From assembly GCF_019649055.1 (NCBI RefSeq), contig NW_026570577.1, forward strand, positions 1-38,630: a stretch of 38,630 nt of DNA, read 5' to 3'. The notes beneath the pieces were generated by a model. It was not told the DNA's origin, made no database searches, and worked only from the letters and a program-made list of their open reading frames with translations. Source of the DNA: Paramacrobiotus metropolitanus. Its lineage: Eukaryota > Tardigrada > Eutardigrada > Parachela > Macrobiotidae. Positions 20,460 to 31,261 of this stretch are shown one piece after another. Numbering within the stretch: position 1 is the first letter of the stretch; each line of letters starts with the position of its first letter. Both the position numbers and the translations under genes were made by a program.

Positions 20460-20705
20460 TTTAAACTGTGTAACTGAAAGGTCCGTGTGCCGGATGACAG
20501 CATCTAAACAGTGTAACTGAAAGGTGCGTATGCCTGATGAAACCTTATTGGCTTAGTAAATAGAACGTGCGTGTGCCGGTTGATACCCTGTGAACTGTGT
20601 AACTGAAAGATGTGTGTGCCGGATGAAACCATTTAGGCTCTGTAACTGAAAGGTAAGTGTGCCGCATGAAAATTTTCAGGCTTTTGCAACTTAAACGTAC
20701 ATTTG
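20460..20705. repeat. Degenerate tandem repeat GTGTAACTGAAAGGTNCGTGTG
   Basis: The core TGTAACTGAAAG followed by a GTGTGCCGGATGA-like word appears about five times, at roughly 20469, 20512, 20555 (degenerate), 20597 and 20640, with spacing of about 42-43 bases. It follows the 385-bp palindrome and precedes the CCTTTGGTCACC array. Confidence 0.65.
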
Positions 20706-20734
20706 CGGAATCTACTTTTTTTCTCTTACGCAGA

Positions 20735-20960
20735 AGGTTCGTTAAGCCGTAGGTAACCGAAAGCTTTTCAAGCCTTTGGTCAAAGAATGCCTCCTAAGCC
20801 TTTGGTCACCGAAGGCACCGCGTGCGGAACCCGCCTTTTTGAGCTTTTGGTCACCGAAGGCCCCGCGTGCAGTACCCACCCATTTTAGCCTTTCGTAACC
20901 GAATGTCACGCATGCGGTGCCCGCTCTTTTAAACCTTTGTAACTGTAACTGACGGCTACG
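20735..20960. repeat. CCTTTGGTCACCGAAGGC array, copy 1
   Basis: Four to five units of about 55-60 bases carry AAGCCTTTGGTCACCGAAGG followed by a CCGCGTGCGG.ACCCGCC word. The same unit is found at 22360-22670. The minus strand of this array is read in frame by the 3' end of the gag fragment, giving a repeated GTARGAFGDQ-type peptide. Confidence 0.75.
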
Positions 20961-21733
20961 CGTGATGTGTCCCCCTTTTTCATCACCAGTGTTGCACCGC
21001 TTGTCGCGGAAGTAACACCTGCCCGGGGAATGGTTGCGGCGGCCACACCGGTAACACTCTTTCCCGGCACCCTGACTGTTCTTTCTTCCTTTCTGGGAAA
21101 TCTTGTTGACTTCCGTTTTCATATCGTCCATTTGCAACTCTTTTCTGGTCATTTCTATTTCAATGGCGGCATTCCAGGCGTCCTGAAGTGTTGCCAACGA
21201 CTTTGTACAGAGCTTCTTCGTCGCCACTTCATCTTTCAGCCCCATGACGAATGCTGCAATTATATTCTTCTCCCTTACGTCGTCCGGAAAGTGACATGTC
21301 TCCGCCTTCGCCCGAAATCACACGAAAACTGGATCAAGGTCGCTTCCGGCTTCTGCTTTGTACTGAAGAATTTCACCCACTGGGCGATCCACATTGTCGG
21401 TACAGTGTAAGCAGAATCCAGGCGTGCGTATAGGTCGGCGATCGGTAGATCCATCGGTTCCTGCGGCTTGCACATCTTTGCCAAAAGTTTGAATGGCTCC
21501 GGACTCAGAGCATCCAGAAGAAAGGCCACATGGTAATCCGTCGGTACTTTGATTAGGAAGAGTTGATTCTTCAATCTTAGCTTCCAGTACGGCCATTCCA
21601 TCGTGGCGGGGTGAAACGGCATAATCCTTAATAATTGTTGTCCCTTTCCCCCTTCCGCTCGGGCAGCAGCAGTGGCTGCGGATAGTGATGGAGGACGTGC
21701 GGTACTACTAGTATTACCCGTAGCCGTAGACAT
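20742..21733 (-). pseudogene. gag: Second, unrelated Ty3/gypsy-type gag fragment
   Basis: The N-terminal frame 21733-21275 starts MSTATGNTSSTARPPSL. It has the usual gag lead block with aromatic residues (MPFHPATMEWPYWKLRLKNQ) and a helical capsid-like run. Near 21315 the coding style moves to the frame of 21245-20742, so one frame break splits it. That part has a zinc knuckle CYRCGRRNHSPGRC (C-X2-C-X4-H-X4-C) and a damaged second one (RCNTGDEKGGHITRS, with cysteine spacing lost). The tail reads through the CCTTTGGTCACC array as a repeated peptide. No protease or pol follows on the minus strand. It shares no visible similarity with R1 beyond the knuckle. Probably the remnant of a non-autonomous or internally deleted element. 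Confidence 0.75.
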
Positions 21734-22019
21734 AGCTGCCTTTTTAAAAGATCTGAGCCCTTCACGCCAATATCATGTATTCATAAAAATACAACTTTAC
21801 TTCATCATCGCCGGCAGTCAACTGATGGTCAAATAGTGACCTGCGCACGTACATCCAGGTTGACAACCATACCGTTGCCAACCGCAAGGTTACAGTACAT
21901 CACACAACCGAAATGTGCGTTTGCGGAATCAACTTTTTCAATCTTCCGCAGCTGAAGCCTTTCTGTATAAACCTGGCCCCGGCTAAAACCTTTTCGATTT
22001 TATTGAAATTTAGAAACCT

Positions 22020-22215
22020 GTTTACTTGGAACTGTTGGCTGACCGGAACAGCCTTTGCACTGCAGCGCGGCGCGTAAGCGCCCCGCGCTTTGCTTGTTCA
22101 TATATTAAAGCAGAACCGTAACTCCGGAACGCTCCTGCCTCCAGACGTTCTGACTGACCAGAAACAGCCTAACGTTTCTAACTGGCCGGAACAGGCCTGG
22201 CGGCTTTTAAGCTTT
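22020..22215. repeat. Diverged direct repeat, copy 2 (with GC hairpin)
   Basis: This is the partner of 19256-19475: CCTTTGCACTGCAGCGCGG, the GTAA-loop hairpin at about 22062-22087, TTGCTTGT, ATATTAAAGCAGAA, CCTCCAGACG and GGCCGGAACAGG. It is placed 5' of the gag fragment on the minus strand, as an LTR would be. Similarity weakens at both ends, so no terminal TG/CA was fixed. Confidence 0.5.
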
Positions 22216-22359
22216 TGCAACCACTTAAACATGTGTTTTTACGCCTTTGTGCTTACTTAGCTTCATAATACCTTCACCTGTATAAACCTTCGCCTGATAA
22301 ACCGGATCCCACCTTAAGCGCTAGTCCTTACTAAGCTTCAAGACATTAGTGTCTTAACA

Positions 22360-22700
22360 AACCTTGCGTTACCCACCTTTTAAGCCTTTAGTAACCGAAG
22401 GCCAAGTGTGCGGCACCCACCTTGTTAAGCCTTTGGTCACTGAAGGCCTTTCAAGCTTTGGTTACACGAAGGCCTTTGGTCACCAAAGGCCCTTTAAGCC
22501 TTGGTGTCATCGAAGGCCTATTAAGCCTTTGGTCACTGAAGGCCCTTTAAGCCTTTGGTCACCGAAGGCCGTTTAAGCCTTTGATCACCGCGCGTGCGGT
22601 ACCCGCCTTATTAAGCATTTGGTCATCGAAGGCCACGCTTGCGGTGCCCACACTTTTAAGGCGTTTGAAACCGTGGGCGCGTAAGCGCCGCGCGTCCTGC
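22360..22700. repeat. CCTTTGGTCACCGAAGGC array, copy 2, with perfect hairpin
   Basis: About eight short units carry the word AAGCCTTTGGTCACNGAAGGCC, at spacings of 20-60 bases. At 22471-22491 one unit is a perfect hairpin: GGCCTTTGGT and ACCAAAGGCC around a single base. A third copy of the GTAA-loop GC hairpin closes the array at about 22677-22694. The open plus-strand frame (repeated KPLVTEG) is a repeat by-product. Confidence 0.75.
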
Positions 22701-25065
22701 TTGTGCTCAATTATGGCATTACAAATCGCACAGCTGTGTAAGCGACCTGAAACGGCTTGCCAAAATGAACTGAAAATGCCGATTGAGGTGGAGGCGGAAT
22801 TCGAATTTTCGTATCCGTTTGAATTTTGCCACGAGCGGCACTTTGTTATCCCACGCGGTCTATTAGTGCACGTTGCGAAAATATATGGCGTTTTGTTTTA
22901 ATTTCCAGCCGTTCCTTGGCGCTGTTTTAGAACCAGCCAAATTTTTGTTTTAAGTATTGGCAACACAAATTAAAAGAAGCGAATGCAGAGATCTGAAACT
23001 GTATTATTCAAGTGTAAACCCACAACTGTTGTGGTTTTTGGGGTGCCCCTGGCTGGGGTTGAGGTTTCACAGTTCAGCTGGTAAAATTTTTAAATCAACG
23101 TGTGCGCTGCCTGGTGGGGGGAGGCATCATGCTAAATAACCGGCAGGGTGCAGGGCCTGCAGGCAGAGGCCGGATCTGAAAGTGGTGCAAGTTCGTCTAG
23201 GGGCTACAGTAATTTTGAATTCAAAAATTCAGCGTTGACCTTTCTAAAACATTCTATAATTGCACTAGTACTAAATTTTAAATAAATTTTCTGAATCTCA
23301 GACCATTTACACTTTTGTTCACAAGTCACAACCACTTAATAGAAATCTACATAATTGTCATAAAATATTTTTAAAAAAAGTATAGTAACTTCAAAGGTTT
23401 AATCTGCACGAAGCTTTTAATGAATCTTAGATAGAGATGATTACCGAATCCCATTACTTGTCAAATTCAACATCAGCAGATTCAGCACTAGGCCCCTGGT
23501 AACAGCCCTTCCGTATAACCCGGCTTTGTTTCCTAACCCATCTTTCCCAACGCAAGCCATCTCTCAATTGCAAGTTGTGTACGGGAAAATATCAGACCAG
23601 CAGCGTATTCACTGTTCGTGCAAATCCGTGGGCATTAGTGCCTATACGCGCTGCACGTAAGCTAATTTTCCGTACACAATACTTTGTAGTCCTACGCACA
23701 TTCTGCGGTCTGACTGTTGTCTGTCGCTACAATAAGCCTTTAAACAGTAGGATAGTACTGATAAGAGCACATGACCGTTTCCGCATGAGGAGAACCTGTT
23801 TTCCAGATTTCCGAGGACTTTTGCACAGATGTCTGAAAATGTTCATTTGTTGAGTGCTTTAATTCGTTGAATGATTCATGTCCGTCAATCATGGGCCCAT
23901 TATCTCCACATTCAAACCTTTGGGGGCTGCAGGTTCTCTTCGTTTTTGGCAGCATGATTGTGCAAAGTAAGTTAACACCCAACAAGTAGTTCGACATTTC
24001 CTTTTTTTATGGGTTTATCCAGTTTAAAATTGATGTGTTGGTAGCATTTTCCGTGGAATGCTATAAATGCAGAGTAGAAAACATGGACGCTTGTTCTGAA
24101 ATCAGACCACACCAAATAATTAGTTGTCCAAAGACAACCAGTTACTGTATTTACTTAAACACCCAGTTCGCGATCGGATCAGACTCAAACGGTAAGCAAT
24201 AATTTTCTTCTCCTTCTGGTAATCGAAACAGTCACTGCAGAACTAGCTAAATAAAAACGCCTGTCACTGGCAGAAAGGTGAACGGGTGAAGGTTAAAGAA
24301 GAGCGTCAACCTTTCCACCGGAATATGGAAAGGTTTATGTTTCGTAAACTACCTTTCCAGCAAAACTGCATCAACCTTTTTGGTCGGCACCTCAAATACT
24401 TTAACTTTTTGGCGTAATCTTAACAACCATTCCGCCGGACTGGTGGCTGTTTCCTTTGATTTCACAGTTGCAACAGTCATCAGAAACCACAAACTAACTC
24501 GGGCGGTACAAGTGGTGTCGAAGTCTGCACTTTAGCATTCTGAAAAGACCCGCCGCGAGGTTGCCATTAAATTTGTCAAGAAACATCTCCCACAGCCTTT
24601 GTTGCGCATTTTTATCGGTTTTTTATATATGGTTATAAGGTATTGTTTTTTTGGAGGGGACAGGATGATTCAACAAAATTAGGCTATCTTAATATGAAAC
24701 CCTCTAATCCAAGAATCGAAGATCCAGAGCGATCGCCCATACGGTCTCCTGATTTTTGGGGGTTTACTCCTTCCCAAAAGCTTTAAGCAGTGCTTTAAGT
24801 GTGATGTAAACAGTGCGTCAATATGTCGTTTGTGAAAATTTTAAAGAGAGCCTTTCAACGAGCGCCTATAAGGTGCCACCGGCAGAATGGTACATCCAGT
24901 TTTACGGAAAGGTTTTTGTACTCGTACTCGTAGTATCGACCTTTTTGCGAAATCCGGCAAAAAGGTTGATGATTCCAGTTACACGGCTGATGGGCCCTTT
25001 TCGCAATCAACCATTAGCCAGTTTAACTATGTTTTCCTTGCGCGCCCAAAGAAAACAGGTGAAGG
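22700..25065. other. AT-rich stretch without recognisable genes
   Basis: No open frame here shows a domain, a signal peptide or consistent splice sites. A 14-base palindrome TTTTGAATTCAAAA lies near 23214, and short repeats of AAAGGTT/AACCTTT occur at 24270-24420. Small exons of an unknown gene cannot be excluded. Confidence 0.4.
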
Positions 25066-25440
25066 CTCCACATACCACCTTCTACCACATTTGGCTTTAA
25101 TACTACCTTTGCACACCCGTTTTGACTCCGCATACCACCAATTATTTAGTAGTTCTTGATACTTTTACTTATCAACCCATTTTATATTAGATTTTGACAT
25201 CTAAAATAACTGAATGATTCTCTCTAATGTGGCGATAATAATGTGGCGGCAAATCAGACCGTGTAAGCCGTAGAACAGGTCACCGTAGAAACCGATCCAA
25301 TTGTCCAAACAGATTTATTTTAATATTTTATTAAAAGTTTAAAAAAATTTATGGTGGCATGCGGGGTCAAAAGTGGCGTGCAAAATGTGGTATGAGGAGC
25401 CAACTGAGAAAGGTGGTAGAAAGGTGGCATTAGGCGCCAA
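25066..25440. repeat. Inverted repeat with about 200-bp loop (foldback element 2)
   Basis: TTTGCACACCCGTTTTGACT and CCGCATACCACCAATTATT (about 25107-25147) are the reverse complement, with a few changes, of 25347-25390 (AATTTATGGTGGCATGCGGG, GTCAAAAGTGGCGTGCAAAA). CTCCACATACCACCTTCTAC at about 25068 pairs with GTAGAAAGGTGGCATTAGGCGCC at about 25411-25433. The loop is AT-rich. Arms are about 75-80 bases and diverged. Confidence 0.65.
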
Positions 25441-26486
25441 CGGTGGTGAAAAGGTGATACGCGGAGCATTCACCAAGAAAATACTGCCAGCCAAAATGAG
25501 CAACGAAAGCCAAAATTAGGCAAGCGTTTTGCAGGGTCTGGAACTGTTAAAAGAGACTGTGGTTTCCCCGATGGATCACCAATAACGAGGATGTATTTAA
25601 ATGGAACTCTAAACTTCGCTAACAGCGATCCGAATAACCTGTCGGAAGCATTTTATTTTACCGAAATGGAGACTTGTTTCACGAATGCTTGCAACAGTAA
25701 AACACCAGATCGCGGTAACTGAAGGCGTTCGGTGCCGGTTCAAACTTTCTGCAATCCACATCCACGTAAAATGGCATCGGGAGAGTTTTATTTTTTGACA
25801 TAAGCTGGGAATATGCAGAAAATAGATAACAAACCACAAAAAAATATAAATTTTCGGACTTACGATAACAATCTGCTTGACAATCAGATTAATCCTGGTT
25901 CATGCAACTCTTGATGTCATAATAAAATACAGTATCATGCACGATAGCGTCAATGACGTAAAACTCAATAATCCTCAAAAAATGATAATCATACGAAGAC
26001 TTCAACCGGCAATACTTCTACCACGTTACAGTTCTCCTTCTGAGTTTGGCAGTGAATAAATCAAAGTTTATTGTCCTTGCAGTGGAGCAGTTGCCCTCTC
26101 TAGGCTTCAGATAGGTTAAGGATAATACAGAGACATGGTCTCTGTGATGACGCTACGCTTAAACAACACCAAAAAGGAAAGTTTAGAGTGTCGGAATTTA
26201 GAAATAGTAAATAAATTTATCGTTGGAATGCAGTGTCAGATTCTCGCTTCACGTACATCGTAGCTTTAGCATTATTTCTATTTAGTAATGCCACACTAGG
26301 ATTATTACAGTAGTTAATCCTGTCGTCGAGTCAGGTCGGTAGGATTGATATTTACGATATTATTCTATCGAACAGACCATCACTACGAAATACTCTATGT
26401 ACCGTTGCACAGAAAGCAGAAAGCGCGAACTGTTTGATTATACATTTTCATGTAAATATTTATGTGAAATCCACAAAATATTGATG
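25441..26486. other. Intergenic stretch 3' of gene A; no gene seen
   Basis: AT-rich. The open frames at 25839-25609 and 25877-26059 have no domain or splice context. A 7-bp hairpin CAGAGAC/GTCTCTG is near 26130. The 3' UTR and poly(A) site of gene A should lie in its right end; no perfect AATAAA was found on the minus strand close to the stop. Confidence 0.4.
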
Positions 26487-29400
26487 TTAATAGGTATAAA
26501 TTTCTGCCATATCGCCGTACATACTGTATCTAGTTGAGTTGAACGGTCCGATCAGAATTTGCTGCTTATCATACAAGAATACACTGTCCCGTGGCGGTTT
26601 CTGACCTATGCAGGTCGCCACAGGTACAACCGCGCTTGGCTCTAGGTTTGTCATTTCATGCACTTGTCCTGGCATATGTCCAAGCTCTCGACTGCAGACA
26701 GCAGCAGTACGCGTTCCCGGCATTTCTGATTGTAGCGCACGCGAACAAAGTCTACCTGGGTAACTCAACCTGTTGCCTTGCACATGGCCAACAAAGCACC
26801 ACTGTGCTCCTCTCAGAAAAGCTTTCTTCACTTGCTCCAGAGTGGCTAAATCTGCTTCCAGCACTGCACAGATGTTTTCAGCATCGTCATACGAAAATCC
26901 CGTAGAAGATGAATTTGAACGCACGAAAAATACTTCTGCGTTGCTCCGATTTGGGTACTCCTCCCCTTCAGACTCTTCAGGAATTATGAAGTTGATGTTA
27001 GTTTTCATTACCGCACTAGCGGTGGATATGCGAACTTGCTGAGAATGGATTGTCGTTGTTGACGACATATGAGCTAAATTGACTCGCTTTAGACTTAACT
27101 CCTTGGGTTCAAATTTTTCCCCTTTCCATTTCACAACGTTGCGCTTTTCTGTCATCAGCCTGTTCCATTCGTCCAGTTCCTTACTGCTAGATGTGGTCAC
27201 AGGTGGGCCGTCTGTGCAGGAATACACCGCTGGCTTTCCCGCCGTCTGGTCAGGGGAAACATTTGGACTGGTAGCGGCCGTGCCCTTTTCGGTGGTAGCG
27301 CTGCTAGGCCTTTCGGTAGTACTTTTGGCTGCTCCGACTGTAGAAGACTGACTGGCTGCTGACGGCGTCTTCGCTGAAAAAATTTTGGTAAGTAATTATA
27401 TAGAGAGAGGAAAAAGGTGAGACCGAATCATGCAGACTGCAGGGGAAAAGAAACACGGCAGAAAAGCGACCTTAGCCGACGTAACCATACTTGTAGAAAT
27501 AAATAACAGAGTTATCTTTCTTATTATCAAATTTTTGCATGAATAGATAAGCAATTACAGTAAGCATCTGGGGTGCGTATGTGTATCTTTTAATAGTACT
27601 TAGCCACCCTACAGTGTCGAAGTATCTGTATGTGCTAAGAAACATACTTGTTCCTTTTGTGGTTTGGTAAACTGCTTGAAATGCCGAAGCAGCGCTATTA
27701 AGCAGAGAACTGGCGAACTTCGCCCCGTTGGAGCTTGTATTATCTAGATGAAATCCATACAAATTAATATATTTGCGTAAGGAGAAGCATCGATTAGCTA
27801 ATAAGCAGCTGCTGCGATTTAAACATGAAACATGCTTACCGGGTTTAACCAGTACACTGCTGACGGCAGCGCTGAGCGATAGCAGACTTCCAACCCCATT
27901 TATTACCTTTGTGGAGTTATCTGAAAGAGAGTACAAAAGTTTCGAGGACGTAGATTTCAGCACTACAGAGTTCAGACCTCTGTTTTTGATGGCGGAACCA
28001 ATGTTAGTGATGGCGGTGATGATGGCGCTAGGTTTGGCGGGCTTACTTGCGCTTCCTAAAGATGAGCAAACAAAGCGTGTCAATTCGCCTCTGAAAGGTT
28101 GTCGTATCAGTCACCTAGTTTGCCCTTCTGATTCACGAATGAACTGACAGCAGACGCTGTATTCTGAAGGTAAGAAGCTAATTTGCTTTTTGGCTTCGAA
28201 GATGTCCCTGAAAACCAAGATTAGTACTCAAAAATTTGATCAGAAAGAACAAATTCCAAACATAAACCGCGGTACAATGAACCTTAAGAAGAGGATACTG
28301 AGCCAATCAGACATTCTTCTTCAACTGATTTTCAGAATTTATTTGACAGAAAGTTATTGCTTCTATACCTGAGGCTTTCTGTTCACTTAGCTGATGGAGC
28401 TGGAATTTTCCACGAATTTCTGATTCAAATCCACTCCAGTGTTGCAGGGCTTTGCTGTCACCCTTTCCGTTGGTTTCCTCCGATGACAATGTATAGTCGT
28501 TCTCCGGCGCGGCTGTCGTCACGTCTTCATTCCCTTCTAAAAAACCAAACCTACTGCAGCCTTTGGCGTACAGAATTAATGTATACAACAACCAAAATTT
28601 TTTAGTACCGTCTCCCGGGATCTCCACCGTTTCATTCGATGCGTCTGTTCCATTTTTCATGGACATGACCACAGCTTCTCCCAACATGTACGCTGTGGTG
28701 ACCTCCTGCATAACAGAACGTAATCGCGTTGCCACCGCGATATCAAATGTGGTGTTTATCAAAGGTAAGCCTAAGCTGTTGTTTCCAGTTCCGTTCATCA
28801 CATCTGGATCGACCGACTGTGGATTCTCAGTGAAAGCATCTTTTGATAAATTACATCCGCGCTGATTGTTGTCTAGAGTGCTACTGTTTCCAGCAGCGAG
28901 CAAGCTGAAATACGTTGTAGGTGCCACTTCTTGCAGTACAATTAGCCCGAGAATTATTTTTAACCCATCTTCATTTTCTTCTTTTTCCGCTGTTATATCT
29001 CCAGTGTCATTGGTATCTGCAGTGTGGTCGTCTCCGAGGGTAGATAGCGTTATTGTAGATTCGCCAGGGCTTTCAGCCTGGCGATCCTGAACAAATGGCA
29101 GTTGATGTATATCCCGGCTGTACCAGTCGTACCAATTAGAATCTATAAACTGATCACTGGATTCGAGGTGCCTTTTAGCGGGTTTTTTATTTGGTGTTGG
29201 CTTCGGGGCCTTCTTTGTTGTTGGTGGCTTTTTCTTAGTTGTTGGTTTGGGTTTGGAGGTCGTAGGTTTAGGCTTTTTCGCTGTTGTTGCTGCAGGCTTT
29301 TTGGATGTCGGCTTTTTGGATGTTGTTATGCCTTTCTTCGTTGTTCCAGTTGTTTCGCCTTTCTTCGTTGTTTTGGTTGTATCGTCATCATCATCGTCAT

Positions 29401-30874
29401 CATCGTCATCTGCATCCGCATCGGTAGTAGTCTTCAAAGCTGCTGGGGCTGTAGTAGCTGCAGTAGCTGCGGATGCAACGTTCTTGCCGACGCAAACATG
29501 GTCCACCGTAGTATTTGAAGCGGCCGTCTTGATCAAGTTTCTGGTTTCTTGGTCAAGTTTTTCGTAAACTTCGTTGACAAGTGACGTGACTTTATCTGGA
29601 CGGGCATTGTCATCTTGCCAGAAAACCGATCCCCATTTCCGTTCGTCGAATCCCGCCGATGAAGCGGATGACATCTGAAGCGCTGCTTCAATGAGCCCGA
29701 TTAAGGTAGGAGACGATTCTTGGCTAACAAACTCCGCATCGCTAACCTCCGATGCCATAATGTTCTGGGACACTTCTTGGGTCATCTGTTTAGCGTCATC
29801 ATCGCTCAAGTACACCTCAGTTTTGCCCTTCAAGCGCTGATTAAGTTCCGTGAACAGCTTACTGTTGGCGATGTGCTCCGCGCTGACGGTCACTCTACGC
29901 GAGTTGCTCACTTGGCTTTGCAGGCTCATGAATACAACTAGATTAGAGACAAAATCTCTCGGAAACGAAGTCGCGTAATCTTCAGCGGACACGCATGCGT
30001 CTTCGTTTATACAAAAAATCCGAAAGGTCATTTGGGATGGGTGACGAGTGTACGGTTTCCAGTTGTTATCGACTTCGTATTCCGTTGATAATGTGCCAAC
30101 CGAGTCAATACGTATCTCTTCAATAGGAATTACACGAAGTTCGGCCCGGACCTTTACTTGCTTAAAGACTGCAGTTCTGAGGTATGCGATGTACGAGTCA
30201 TCGTACAGCAGCAAAGTGAATTCCAGTTGGAATTTTCCCGCAACATTGTTGCGCACAGATTTGGCACTCCCCGGAAGAAAAATCATTGCTGGCGCAAAAT
30301 AATACAGCGTTGGGTCTTGACGTGTTTGGTACAATGGAGCAACGAAACCCTTATACTTCACCGTTAAGGACGCCGTACGGAATATTTCCAGTCGTCCCCA
30401 ATAGCTGTTCTGTATCGGTTCCCCCGACACATTGGCCGCTCGCGCTGTAATGAAACCCTAGTAAAAAGCAGCATTTTGCCCAGCTTTGCATGGGGAACAA
30501 TACCTCGAATGGTCCCGTTTGGATGAAGCGCTGTGCTGCCATTCGGACCTGTTGAAAAAATTCAGGCTTCAAGTAATTCAAAACTGGCTGCCTGTCTCCT
30601 AAATTTTCATTGAGATTGTCGTTAAAGAAAATGACAGTACGAACAAAAATCTCGGCTATCTGTATGACTGCTTTAGCATAGAATGAAATAGCACGTCTGC
30701 TCTGGTACATCCACCTTCAGCCGCCACGGTCCTTTTCGACAGTAGAGACACGAATACCGCAAGAAGAATATTTATTATTACTGATATTGCAAGAACTGCT
30801 ATGATAATATACAACAGGATTCGCTTTACTCCAAATGAGTTTGCAGGTTTTTCGTCGGAAATACTGCTTTCCAT
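26487..30874 (-). CDS. Gene A: type II membrane protein with novel ectodomain, charged stalk and Link-like domain
   Basis: Predicted exons: 30874-30715, 30667-30504, 30457-28369, 28163-28115 (doubtful), 28090-27840 and 27373-26487, all with GT-AG sites and matching phase, giving about 1,199 aa. The ATG at 30874 starts a short cytoplasmic tail, then one membrane helix (residues about 20-43, RILLYIIIAVLAISVIINIL) with no cleavable signal, so the C-terminus is probably extracellular. Residues about 127-417 form a globular domain shared with gene B. A poly-Asp run (about 454-467), a Lys/Thr/Pro stalk (about 468-537) and glycosylation-rich sequence follow. The last exon has a Thr/Ser linker and, at about 1051-1158, a Link-like domain (EQVKKAFLRGAQWC, LSYPG, four or more Cys). 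It may bind hyaluronan or another glycan; the ligand is inference. Gene B is its head-to-head paralog. Confidence 0.75.
28115..28163 (-). other. Doubtful 49-nt micro-exon of gene A
   Basis: Acceptor CTTCAG before 28163 and donor AG|GTGACT after 28115 keep the phase between exon 3 and the next exon. However, the following intron would be only 24 nt (28114-28091), shorter than normal splicing allows in animals. The alternative is a different join I could not find. Confidence 0.25.
29388..29430. repeat. ATC/GTC trinucleotide repeat coding poly-Asp
   Basis: ATC and GTC triplets on the plus strand encode a run of ten or more aspartates in exon 3 of gene A on the minus strand. Such triplet tracts vary in length between alleles. 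Confidence 0.75.
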
Positions 30875-31261
30875 ATTAGGATGGGATCATCGTTATCTAG
30901 GGCCAAATAGTACAAGCGACAACATTCGAAGTGTTATGTACCATGCTCGCATACAATACAGTATTTATATTAATTATTTTGTTGCTTTGTAGTGAATATC
31001 GTACGGAAATGCCAAAGTGCATCGGGCTGACTGCCTTTTCAGGCTGCTAAGCAATGCATTTGCAGGTGTGTTGTTTTGTGCCACCGTGAAATAAACATTT
31101 TTCTATCAAGTAAATAAGAGGAGCAATTTTAGTACTTTGTAATACGAATTCAATGAAGCAAGCCCACCCCACAGGCATCCGCTTTCTCAGCTTGTTGGAT
31201 ACCATAGGTTGTAGTAATTTGCCTAACTTAAGCGTTTTTGTTTTCAATCAATTACCTGAAA
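30875..31261. promoter_or_regulatory. Shared intergenic region between divergent genes A and B
   Basis: The two predicted start codons (30874 minus, 31262 plus) are 387 bases apart and point away from each other, so both promoters and 5' UTRs must fit here unless upstream non-coding exons exist. I see no strong TATA box or CpG island. Function is inferred from layout only. Confidence 0.45.

Noticed and set aside
20460-20960. CRISPR array
   Set aside because: Unit spacing is irregular, no unique spacers of even length, and the context is eukaryotic.
22364-22901. Plus-strand frames through the CCTTTGGTCACC array
   Set aside because: Repeated KPLVTEG peptide is a by-product of the array.
24813-25159. 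Open frames of 90-95 codons near the inverted repeat
   Set aside because: No domain, atypical composition, overlapping a repeat arm.
27472-27840. Second half of the 203-codon minus-strand frame at 28083-27472 as coding
   Set aside because: A strong donor at 27839 (G|GTAAGC) joins in phase to the Link-domain exon; the sequence beyond it is more likely intron.
31047-31247. Minus-strand frame between genes A and B
   Set aside because: Lies in the shared 387-base promoter region; no start context or domain.
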